The notes beneath the pieces are model-generated. The model ran no database searches, had not been told where the DNA came from, and was given only the letters and a program-made list of their open reading frames with translations. This document shows, in pieces, positions 1 through 6,166 of a DNA stretch of 10,174 bases. A program made the translations under genes and the position numbers. Source of the DNA: SICB01 sp037132395 (GTDB lineage: Bacteria > Patescibacteriota > Saccharimonadia > CAILAD01 > BJGX01); contig JBAXPC010000023.1 of the NCBI GenBank assembly GCA_037132395.1, positions 1 through 10,174 on the forward strand, given 5' to 3'. Numbering within the stretch: position 1 is the stretch's first letter; each line of letters starts with the position of its first letter.

Positions 1-88
1 CAAAGTACAGACCCAAAACTAACCCAGCGCCTAGCAAAATATGTTGCCAGGTTTTTGATTTTGCCCACCAGGTTTTTAGCTTTTTCAT
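1..88 (-). CDS. N-terminal fragment of a membrane-anchored protein, cut by the window edge
   Basis: Only the first 29 codons are present; the gene runs off the left edge. The start is an ATG at 88-86 with an in-frame TAA two codons upstream, so no longer N-terminus is possible in this frame. The visible residues are a short basic, tryptophan-rich stretch (KTWW at 5-8, KTW at 12-14) followed by a hydrophobic run from about residue 16 to 29 (starting HILLGAG). This looks like a signal anchor or first transmembrane helix with a positive cytoplasmic side. A TATAAT box at 121-116 lies 27 bases upstream, so the gene may have its own promoter inside the end of manC. It follows manC on the same strand with a 45-base gap. 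The function cannot be named from this fragment. Confidence 0.55.
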   Translation of the reverse strand, partial: MKKLKTWWAKSKTWQHILLGAGLVLGLYF

Positions 89-115
89 CTGTTATAACCA
101 ATCGTTATCAACTAT

Positions 116-144
116 ATTATACAATACTACGAGCTATTTGGTAA
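116..144 (-). promoter_or_regulatory. Candidate promoter for the left-edge gene
   Basis: On the minus strand, TTACCA (144-139) and a perfect TATAAT (121-116) are separated by 17 bases. The -35 matches TTGACA at four of six positions. It overlaps the last codons of manC. The predicted start of transcription is near 109, giving a short leader of about 20 bases before the ATG at 88, with no clear Shine-Dalgarno site. Confidence 0.4.
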
Positions 145-1174
145 GAGGCGAGTTGTTTAGCTTTTCAACGCCATCCTTAACGAGCTGGCACTTGTCTTTA
201 GGGCATATCAATATACCTTCGGGCGTATCGATCACTATCATGTTGTCCAGTCCGATAGTTACAATGGGTTTTTTATCAGCAATCACCAGCGACTCTTTAC
301 TGCCAATATCGTAGACCTGGCCGCGATGAACATTGCTCTCGCCATTGCGTAATATTTCATAAAGGTCCCTAAAGCTTCCAATATCAGCCCAGTCAAAGCG
401 GCCCGGCACAACTACAAGGTCTTTGATTTTTTCAATTAGTGCAGTATCGATAGCCTCATTAGGAAAGGCCAGATATTTTTTGTCGCCATCTACCTTGCCC
501 ATTGCTTGGTATCTATTCCAGAGGTTCTTGTTGTTTGTTTTTATTTCACGCTCGAAAGCAGTTATGCTACCTGCAAAAAGTCCCAAGTTCCAGAGGTATT
601 TATGACTCTTAAGGTATTCTCTGGCCGTCTTTTCGTTGGGTTTTTCGACAAACCTATCTACTGACATCACAGGCAAGCCATATTCGGTAGTAACTTCATT
701 GCCAGTCTTTATGTATCCAAACCCAGTAGCGGGGTAGTCTGGAGCTACACCAATAAGCGTAATTTTATCAAGATCATAAGCAGCCTGTGATGCTGCCAAC
801 ACAGTGTCCTGAAAAGACTTAATATCACCAATGTGGTGGTCGGCGTGCAGAAACACAATTACCTCGTCTTTTGCTATGGTCGGCTTGAGTCTCGACAGTG
901 CATACATAATACAATGAGCTGTCCCGCGCCTGGCTGGCTCCAAAATTATATTGTTTTTGTATTTTGGGAGCTGTCTACGGACCTCTTTTGCATGCGAAAC
1001 TTCAGGAACAATATAAACCGAGCTGGCAATACTCTCGACTCTCTTTACGGTATTTTGTAGCAAAGATTTATCGTCGACCAAGCTCAGCAGGTGTTTTGGA
1101 TTGCTAGGCTTACTAAGCGGCCAGAGTCTAGAGCCCTGCCCGCCAGCGATTATTACAATTATCATATCTGGCAT
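134..1174 (-). CDS. manC: Mannose-1-phosphate guanylyltransferase (GDP-mannose pyrophosphorylase)
   Basis: This cytoplasmic enzyme makes GDP-mannose from mannose-1-phosphate and GTP, the precursor for mannosyl and, through Gmd and Fcl, fucosyl transfer. Residues 11-21 carry the nucleotide-binding loop GGQGSRLWPLS. Other family signatures are EPARRGTA (79-86), HADHH (110-114, with the metal-binding aspartate), GFGYIKTG (151-158), the sugar-phosphate motif FVEKPN (175-180), WNLGLF (195-200) and FDWADIGSF (260-268). The C-terminal 65 residues form the usual short beta-helix extension. At 346 residues it is the single-domain form, without the phosphomannose isomerase domain of longer bifunctional ManC/AlgA proteins. 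The ATG at 1174 overlaps a TATAAT box. A second in-frame ATG at 1165 (residue 4) sits 7 bases after that box and may be the true, leaderless start. No Shine-Dalgarno site precedes either. It is transcribed divergently from galE. Confidence 0.93.
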   Translation of the reverse strand: MPDMIIVIIAGGQGSRLWPLSKPSNPKHLLSLVDDKSLLQNTVKRVESIASSVYIVPEVSHAKEVRRQLPKYKNNIILEPARRGTAHCIMYALSRLKPTIAKDEVIVFLHADHHIGDIKSFQDTVLAASQAAYDLDKITLIGVAPDYPATGFGYIKTGNEVTTEYGLPVMSVDRFVEKPNEKTAREYLKSHKYLWNLGLFAGSITAFEREIKTNNKNLWNRYQAMGKVDGDKKYLAFPNEAIDTALIEKIKDLVVVPGRFDWADIGSFRDLYEILRNGESNVHRGQVYDIGSKESLVIADKKPIVTIGLDNMIVIDTPEGILICPKDKCQLVKDGVEKLNNSPLTK

Positions 1175-1178
1175 TATA
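1173..1178 (-). promoter_or_regulatory. -10 box of the manC promoter, probably giving a leaderless mRNA
   Basis: A perfect TATAAT on the minus strand ends 7 bases before the ATG at 1165. With normal -10 to +1 spacing, transcription would begin at about 1166-1165, on that ATG. The -35 region is weak (ATTACA at 1203-1198, 19-base spacer, four of six matches). Confidence 0.4.
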
Positions 1179-1234
1179 AACTGTTTTTTAATTATTTTGT
1201 AATGATTAAGCTAGATAAATTAAGTCAAAGATAG

Positions 1235-1240
1235 GATAAT
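1235..1240 (+). promoter_or_regulatory. -10 box of the galE promoter, probably giving a leaderless mRNA
   Basis: GATAAT (five of six matches to TATAAT) ends 6 bases before the galE ATG at 1247, so the normal +1 position coincides with the A of the start codon. There is no Shine-Dalgarno sequence in between. No convincing -35 was found. It shares the 72-base divergent region with the manC promoter. Confidence 0.4.
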
Positions 1241-1246
1241 GTTCGA

Positions 1247-2257
1247 ATGAAAACTATTCTATTAACTGGAGGCGCTGGCTACATCGGATCTCACATTGCT
1301 GTAGAGCTATTGATGCTAGGCTATGGTGTGGTGATAGTAGATAACTTCACAAACAGCGACCCAGAAGTAATAGCCAGAATAAAAAATATAACTGGCAAGA
1401 ATTTCGATTATTACAATGTAGACGTCGCAAACCAGAAAGACCTGAGCGAAGTATTTGATAAGCATGCCATAAATTCCGTAATTCACCTGGCTGGGCTGAA
1501 GGCCGTAGGGGAGTCTGTAGAAAAACCCCTAGAATATTATAAAAACAATCTATATTCTACATTGGTGCTATGTGAAGTCATGAAGGAGCACGGAGTTTAT
1601 CATATTGTATTTAGTTCTTCGGCCACTGTTTATGGAAAACCAAAAGAACTCCCTATTGCCGAGGATCATCCAGTAGCCCCAACCAACCCATATGGCCATA
1701 CTAAGGCCATGATAGAGCAGATCTTTATTGACCTTACAGGCTCAATTGACCCATGGCAGGTGACTATATTACGATACTTCAACCCGATTGGAGCACATGG
1801 CAGCGGCTTAATTGGAGAAGACCCTAATGGCGTACCAAACAATCTATTTCCTTATTTATCCCAAGTTGCCTCTGGCAAACTAAAACAACTCACGATACAC
1901 GGAGATGACTACGAAACTCCTGATGGTACAGGGGTTAGAGACTACATACATGTAGTGGATCTCGCGAATGGCCATCTGGCCGCCATTAAGAGCCCTGTGC
2001 CCAACAATCATTATGCAATATACAATTTAGGTACCGGCAAAGGCTACTCGGTGCTAGAGTCCATCGAATCATTTGAAGAAGCTTGTGGTAAAAAAATAGC
2101 TTATGTTGTGGGGCCTTGCAGGGAAGGCGATGTAGCAGAGTGCTATGCAGACCCGTCAAAGGCCAAAAAGGCTTTGGGGTGGACTGCCCAAAAAAGTTTT
2201 TATGATGCCTGCGTAGATACTTGGCACTGGCAAAGAAAAAACCCAGAAGGCTATTGA
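1247..2257 (+). CDS. galE: UDP-glucose 4-epimerase, probably also acting on UDP-GlcNAc/GalNAc
   Basis: This NAD-dependent short-chain dehydrogenase interconverts UDP-Glc and UDP-Gal in the cytoplasm. At 336 residues it has full family length. The Rossmann motif GGAGYIG is at 8-14. The catalytic serine is in FSSSATVYG (122-130, S124), followed by Y149 and K153 (YGHTK), at the same numbers as in E. coli GalE. RYFNPIGAH (177-185) and the GTGVRDYIHV block (227-236) are also typical. The residue aligned to E. coli Y299 is a cysteine (C299 in ECYADPS), as in human GALE (C307, from memory). The larger tyrosine blocks N-acetylated sugars in E. coli GalE, so this enzyme is predicted to accept UDP-GlcNAc/GalNAc too. 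The start is the only sensible one, directly before the Rossmann fold. It ends in TGA and is followed by a 256-base gap, so it may be monocistronic. Confidence 0.95.
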   Translation: MKTILLTGGAGYIGSHIAVELLMLGYGVVIVDNFTNSDPEVIARIKNITGKNFDYYNVDVANQKDLSEVFDKHAINSVIHLAGLKAVGESVEKPLEYYKNNLYSTLVLCEVMKEHGVYHIVFSSSATVYGKPKELPIAEDHPVAPTNPYGHTKAMIEQIFIDLTGSIDPWQVTILRYFNPIGAHGSGLIGEDPNGVPNNLFPYLSQVASGKLKQLTIHGDDYETPDGTGVRDYIHVVDLANGHLAAIKSPVPNNHYAIYNLGTGKGYSVLESIESFEEACGKKIAYVVGPCREGDVAECYADPSKAKKALGWTAQKSFYDACVDTWHWQRKNPEGY

Positions 2258-2513
2258 GAATAATATAAGCAATTCAATAATTTAGCTTTAATTTTTTTAA
2301 ATATTTATTAATACTATTAAGTACAGGCTAATATGGCATCAGTTCTTTCTAATCGAAGAAGTCCGTTGCTTCTTATTGGTATTTTATTGAGCCCAATAAA
2401 AACAACGCGAGTATTACAGACAATCAAATCAAACAGGCCCAAGCCCAAAAGGCTCGAATGTCACACCACCAAGCATAAAAACGTTGCCTAATATGTTACA
2501 ATATGTAATAGCT
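2258..2513 (+). other. Intergenic region with two small hairpins and a possible gene remnant
   Basis: No confident gene is present. The first 75 bases are very AT-rich with a poly-T run near 2292-2298. Two perfect hairpins follow: AAGAAG/CTTCTT (2356-2374, 7-base loop) and TTTTATTG/CAATAAAA (2382-2401, 4-base loop). Neither has a GC-rich stem or trailing U-tract, so they are poor terminator candidates. An ATG-started 52-codon reading frame at 2333-2491 encodes a basic peptide (begins MASVLSNRRS). A different frame, 2353-2478, has no start codon but reads more like normal protein for this genome and ends in QAQAQKARMSHHQA then TAA. This could be the tail of a decayed gene. The 3' end holds the promoter region of the next gene. 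Confidence 0.35.
2502..2509 (+). promoter_or_regulatory. Candidate -10 region before the membrane-anchored protein gene
   Basis: TATGTAAT lies just before the ATG at 2514. Reading the box as TATGTA (2502-2507) leaves 6 bases to the ATG, which would again make the mRNA leaderless; reading it as TGTAAT leaves 4. No clear -35 or Shine-Dalgarno site was seen. This is weaker than the manC, galE and wzm examples. Confidence 0.25.
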
Positions 2514-3059
2514 ATGAGCATAAACAGTAAAACCAAAAGTAAAATCAAAAAAGGGGTTGCGGTCGGCTTAGCCACATTGGCTATCGGTGCAATTGGTCTT
2601 GGGTGCTACCAGGCATTTTTAAAGCCCAAGTCAGCACCAAAGCCAACCAACGAAGCAACAAAAGAAAAGTCTGACGCGCAGGCTGTAGCAATAGACAAAA
2701 CAGCCGACAATAATACGAAAAATTCTGACCAAGCTAGCGGCCAACAGCAGCAATCAACATCGGCTGCCGGCAGCGCCAAGGTTACAATTACCTACGCTGG
2801 ACAAAACGGCACAAACTTGTCCGTTAGTGCGCAAGTTAGTGGCGCCACCAACGGTACCTGCAACCTAACCGCTACAAGGGGCAGTGCCGTAGTTACCAAA
2901 AGTGCACCGGTTGGCTACCTAGTGTCTTATTATATTTGTCAGGGCTTTGATGTGCCAACTAGCGAGTTTGCCCAAAAAGGCGAGTGGAATGTAGTAGTTG
3001 AGCTCGTCACGGCTTCAGGGTCAGTCAAATCAGAAACTAAGAAGGTAAATATACAATGA
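2514..3059 (+). CDS. Small membrane-anchored protein with an extracytoplasmic disulfide-bonded domain
   Basis: No known family was recognised. From the ATG at 2514 it is 181 residues: a lysine-rich cytoplasmic tip (1-13), one hydrophobic helix (about 14-36), a long disordered linker rich in K, P, S, T, Q and N (about 37-87), and a compact C-terminal domain (about 88-181). That domain has alternating hydrophobic residues and two cysteines (C116, C142), suggesting a small beta-sandwich held by a disulfide outside the membrane. The cysteine at residue 31 sits in the helix as IGLGC, a poor lipobox because the -3 position is glycine, so a lipoprotein is possible but not favoured. In-frame upstream starts exist (TTG 2484, ATG 2493), but the ATG at 2514 gives the cleanest N-terminus. 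Its stop overlaps the next start (ATGA at 3056-3059), so the pair is probably translationally coupled and works together. Confidence 0.75.
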   Translation: MSINSKTKSKIKKGVAVGLATLAIGAIGLGCYQAFLKPKSAPKPTNEATKEKSDAQAVAIDKTADNNTKNSDQASGQQQQSTSAAGSAKVTITYAGQNGTNLSVSAQVSGATNGTCNLTATRGSAVVTKSAPVGYLVSYYICQGFDVPTSEFAQKGEWNVVVELVTASGSVKSETKKVNIQ

Positions 3060-5044
3060 ACAACGCTAATATTTCAAAACCCAGTATCAGAACTAAATTA
3101 TCGAAGTCAAAAGCCATATTTTTGCTATTTTTTGCGCTATTTAGCCTAGCGTTGTTTTTACCAACTCCAGCCAAAGCTGCCAGTTTTGAGGCCGGCCGTA
3201 TTATTGACGATAGTATATTTATCAATAAAAACTCCATGTCAGTTGCCGATATTCAGAACTTCCTTAACTCCAAGGTGCCAACCTGCAACAGGTGGCATGC
3301 AGGGTTTACGGGCGCTAGCGGCACGGTCTATAGCCCACCATGGACTTGCCTCAAGGAGTACAACGAAAACCCCACAACCAAACAAAACAACATTGGCCAA
3401 TTCAACCCCGATGGCAGCCCGGTTATGGTGCCTGGCGGGTTAAGTGCAGCTCAGATCATCTGGAATGCCGCCCAAACCTACTCCATAAACCCTCAGGTTA
3501 TATTGGTTACTCTGCAAAAAGAAACCGGCTTAATTACCGACGACTGGGCTGCCAGCTGGCAGTATCGTACTGCCATGGGCTTTGGTTGCCCTGACGGCGC
3601 ACCTTGCGATGCTCAGTGGTTTGGCTTTGCCAACCAAGTTGGGCAGGGTACCAGACATTTCCGTAACTTTTTTGACGGCATCAGAAGTGGCGGGTTCTGG
3701 ACACCAACCTTGCCTGGGGTTAATACAATCGGCTACAACCCTAATTCGGCCTGTGGATCTAGCAGCGTCAATATCACTACTCGTGCCGCCGCCGCACTGT
3801 ACTCGTACACCCCTTACCAGCCTAATGCTGCCGCCCTTAATAACCTCTATGGTACTGGCGATGCTTGCAGCGCCTACGGCAACCGAAACTTTTGGCGCGA
3901 CTTTACCGGCTGGTTTGGGAGCACAATTGCAGTACCATATCGCTGGGAATATGTCGGGCAATCAGCCAGTGGCAATCTAGTCGCTGGACAAAAAACTACC
4001 TGGACACTTACTGCTCGTAACGTTGGGTCTAGTACTTGGTACAACTCAGGCACAAACCCCGTTAGGTTAGGTACCGATAGGACAAGGGACCGCAATAGCG
4101 CCTTTTGCACAGCCTCTTGGATAAATTGCCATAGGTCAGCTCAGCTCAATGAAGCCAGTGTTGCCCCTGGAAGTGTCGGTACATTTACTTTTGAAGTTCA
4201 AGCCCCAGCTAGCCCAGGCAATTACAATGAATACTTCAACCTCGTGGCAGAAGGCAATACCTGGATGAATGAGCTAGGCCAATTCTTTAATCCAAGTGTG
4301 GCAGCTGGTAGCCTAAGCTCAAGCGTGGTTAGCAATAACATGCCAACCACAATTGCTGCAGGAGGCACGGCAAATGTAACAATTGTCATGAAGAACACCG
4401 GAAACACATATTGGTACAATACCGGTAAATATTCAGTTAATCTTGCTACTTCATCGCCACAGGACAGATCTAGCCAATTTGCAACTAATACATGGCTCGG
4501 AGCAAACAGGCCAGCCAAAATGACCGAGTCTGTTGTTGCCCCTGGCCAAAATGCTACTTTCAGCTTTAACATTAAGGCTCCAAACATATCCAATATATAT
4601 AATGAATCATTCAGTTTGGTGGCAGAGGGATGGACTTGGTTTGGTCAATCTGCAGCTACTGCAGTTAATGTTGGTGGCTCAACTCCACCACCAACTAGTG
4701 TGTCACCCAATTACTTAGCTCCAAACCAAGGCCTAGGTCTAAATGCTTCAATTGTGTCTCCGAACGGGAAGTACAGATTAATAATGCAAGGGGATGGAAA
4801 CCTAGTTCTTTACTCGCCAAATAGAGCAATATGGTGGACTAGCACTCAGAACACAGGGGCCAACTTCTTTATAGTTCAGGGAGATGGAAATATGGTTATA
4901 TATTCACCAGCAAGGTATGTCTGGGCTTCATGGACACAAAACCGCGGAGCCAAAACCCTATACTTGCAAGATGATGGAAATTTAGTATTGTATGATGCAA
5001 GCTTCCGTCCAATATGGAATAGTGAAACTGCCGGTAGAGTTTAG
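3056..5044 (+). CDS. Secreted lysozyme-like protein with two NBR1-type Ig domains and a bulb-type lectin domain
   Basis: This 662-residue exported protein has four parts. Residues 1-41 are a Sec signal peptide: basic start, hydrophobic core 20-35, cleavage after AKA at 39-41. Residues about 44-290 match, from memory, a cysteine-rich secreted family of Saccharibacteria and Actinobacteria with lysozyme-like features. They include INPQVILVTLQKETGL (144-159) with a candidate catalytic E156, GFGCPD (175-180) and six cysteines (77, 98, 178, 184, 233, 271). Residues about 293-418 and 420-538 are two Ig-like repeats of the NBR1 type, each ending in a YNExFxLVAEG motif. Residues 550-660 are a bulb-type (mannose-binding) lectin domain with three QxDGNxVxY sites starting at Q578, Q608 and Q638, exactly 30 residues apart. 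The start overlaps the upstream stop (ATGA), with GAAGG at 3041-3045 as a possible ribosome site. The lectin fold is confident; wall-cutting activity is an inference. Confidence 0.85.
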   Translation: MNNANISKPSIRTKLSKSKAIFLLFFALFSLALFLPTPAKAASFEAGRIIDDSIFINKNSMSVADIQNFLNSKVPTCNRWHAGFTGASGTVYSPPWTCLKEYNENPTTKQNNIGQFNPDGSPVMVPGGLSAAQIIWNAAQTYSINPQVILVTLQKETGLITDDWAASWQYRTAMGFGCPDGAPCDAQWFGFANQVGQGTRHFRNFFDGIRSGGFWTPTLPGVNTIGYNPNSACGSSSVNITTRAAAALYSYTPYQPNAAALNNLYGTGDACSAYGNRNFWRDFTGWFGSTIAVPYRWEYVGQSASGNLVAGQKTTWTLTARNVGSSTWYNSGTNPVRLGTDRTRDRNSAFCTASWINCHRSAQLNEASVAPGSVGTFTFEVQAPASPGNYNEYFNLVAEGNTWMNELGQFFNPSVAAGSLSSSVVSNNMPTTIAAGGTANVTIVMKNTGNTYWYNTGKYSVNLATSSPQDRSSQFATNTWLGANRPAKMTESVVAPGQNATFSFNIKAPNISNIYNESFSLVAEGWTWFGQSAATAVNVGGSTPPPTSVSPNYLAPNQGLGLNASIVSPNGKYRLIMQGDGNLVLYSPNRAIWWTSTQNTGANFFIVQGDGNMVIYSPARYVWASWTQNRGAKTLYLQDDGNLVLYDASFRPIWNSETAGRV

Positions 5045-5065
5045 TGACGGACAAATAAAGCGAAT

Positions 5066-5075
5066 AGGAAAGGGG
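5066..5075 (+). promoter_or_regulatory. Ribosome binding site that fixes the fcl start
   Basis: AGGAAAGGGG lies 9 bases before the ATG at 5085 and selects it over the in-frame ATG codons at 4992 and 4995, which lie inside the lectin gene. Confidence 0.6.
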
Positions 5076-5084
5076 CTAATAAAA

Positions 5085-6158
5085 ATGAAAAAAAACTCCA
5101 AGATATATATAGCCGGCCACCGAGGTCTTGTAGGTAGCGCAATATGGCGCCATTTAGAGCGTGAAGGCTACACTAATTTGATTGGCCGCACCTCTGCCGA
5201 GCTGGATTTAACTGATCAGCCCATGGTAGAGGAGTTCTTTGCCTCAGAAGAGCCCGAATATGTTTTTTTGGCAGCTGCGAAGGTTGGTGGCATCAACGCC
5301 AACAATATTTACCGAGCAGAGTTTATTTATAATAATCTTGAGATTCAGAATAACGTAATCGATGCTAGCTATGAACACAAGGTAAAGAAGCTGCTCTTTC
5401 TCGGTAGCGTATGTATTTATCCTAAGAACGCAGAGTTGCCAGTGCGGGAAGATAGTCTGCTCACAGGCGAGCTCGAATACACCAACGAGCCGTATGCGCT
5501 TGCTAAGATTGCCGGCATTAAGCTGACCGAAAGCTACAATTTACAGTATGGCACCAACTATATTTCTGTAATGCCAACCAACCTATATGGCGAGAACGAT
5601 AACTTTAACCTAGAAAAGTCTCATGTTATACCTGCCCTCATTCGCAAAATGATTTTGTGCAAATACATCGAAGACGGCGAATACAGTCTAGCAGCAAAAA
5701 ATCTTGGCCTAAGCGACGAGGGCGAGCAGGCTGTGCTTGCGGAAGTAACGCAATATGGAATCGAAAAAAGAGGCAATAATGTGGTCTTGAAGGTATGGGG
5801 GAGCGGAAAACCGTATAGGGAGTTCATGCACTCCGATGATATGGCCGAATCTTGTGTGTTTGTAATGAATAACGTAGACTTTGCCGACCTTGCTAAGGGC
5901 AAAGAGGAAGTTCGTAATACCCACATTAACCTCGGAACTGGCAAGGACATTAGTATTAAGGATCTTGTGGGGCTCATTAAGGAAACTGTAGGAGCTAATG
6001 CCGTCATCGAATTCGATACGACCAAGCCAGACGGCACTTACCGCCGCTACATGAGTGTCGATAAAATACACAATCTTGGCTGGCATCACAAAATAGAGCT
6101 CAAAGAAGGCCTAAAAAAGGCTATAGATTGGTACAAATCTAGCCAAGATAAGCTATAA
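5085..6158 (+). CDS. fcl: GDP-L-fucose synthase (GDP-4-keto-6-deoxymannose epimerase/reductase), long form
   Basis: It converts GDP-4-keto-6-deoxy-D-mannose to GDP-L-fucose with NADPH, after Gmd acts on GDP-mannose. The Rossmann motif is GHRGLVGS (11-18). The active-site residues align with E. coli GMER at +1 numbering: S108 and C110 (GSVCIYP), Y137 and K141 (YALAK), and H180 (SHVIPAL). PTNLYGENDNF (164-174) is also typical. It is 357 residues, against about 320 for E. coli, because of an insertion at roughly 191-237 between SHVIPALIRKM and VWGSGKP. I recall a similar long form in Bacteroidetes. The frame is open further upstream, but the ATG at 5085 is preceded by a strong ribosome site (AGGAAAGGGG at 5066-5075, 9-base gap) and starts directly before the Rossmann fold. 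It lies 40 bases after the lectin gene, so is probably in the same transcript. Confidence 0.93.
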   Translation: MKKNSKIYIAGHRGLVGSAIWRHLEREGYTNLIGRTSAELDLTDQPMVEEFFASEEPEYVFLAAAKVGGINANNIYRAEFIYNNLEIQNNVIDASYEHKVKKLLFLGSVCIYPKNAELPVREDSLLTGELEYTNEPYALAKIAGIKLTESYNLQYGTNYISVMPTNLYGENDNFNLEKSHVIPALIRKMILCKYIEDGEYSLAAKNLGLSDEGEQAVLAEVTQYGIEKRGNNVVLKVWGSGKPYREFMHSDDMAESCVFVMNNVDFADLAKGKEEVRNTHINLGTGKDISIKDLVGLIKETVGANAVIEFDTTKPDGTYRRYMSVDKIHNLGWHHKIELKEGLKKAIDWYKSSQDKL

Positions 6159-6159
6159 T
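6154..6159 (+). promoter_or_regulatory. -10 box for an internal promoter at wzm
   Basis: A perfect TATAAT overlaps the fcl stop codon and ends 7 bases before the wzm ATG at 6167. Normal spacing puts +1 at 6166-6167, so the exporter genes could be transcribed as a leaderless mRNA as well as by read-through from fcl. The -35 is poor (TTGGTA at 6128-6133, 20-base spacer). Confidence 0.35.
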
Positions 6160-6166
6160 ATAGGCT

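Noticed and set aside
2382..2401. Hairpin TTTTATTG/CAATAAAA as an intrinsic terminator for galE
   Set aside because: The stem is almost all A/T and neither strand has a following U-tract, so termination is unlikely; it is only noted as structure.
2484..2513. Upstream TTG (2484) and ATG (2493) starts for the membrane-anchored protein
   Set aside because: They add a short hydrophobic stretch before the lysine-rich tip and overlap the candidate promoter; the ATG at 2514 gives a normal positive-inside anchor.
2598..2610. Lipobox-like IGLGC in the small membrane protein
   Set aside because: Glycine at the -3 position departs from the lipobox consensus and the cysteine lies near the end of a full-length membrane helix, so a transmembrane anchor is the better reading.
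3530..3961. Minus-strand open frame of 143 codons within the secreted lysozyme/lectin gene
   Set aside because: It is a shadow of a gene with clear domains, lies in its GC-rich part where stops are rare, and has no recognisable motifs.
4992..5084. N-terminal extension of fcl to the ATG at 4992
   Set aside because: The extra 31 residues lie inside the lectin gene in another frame, match nothing in the family, and a strong ribosome site precedes the ATG at 5085.
5621..6089. Two overlapping minus-strand open frames opposite fcl
   Set aside because: They are antisense to conserved fcl sequence and carry no recognisable domains.
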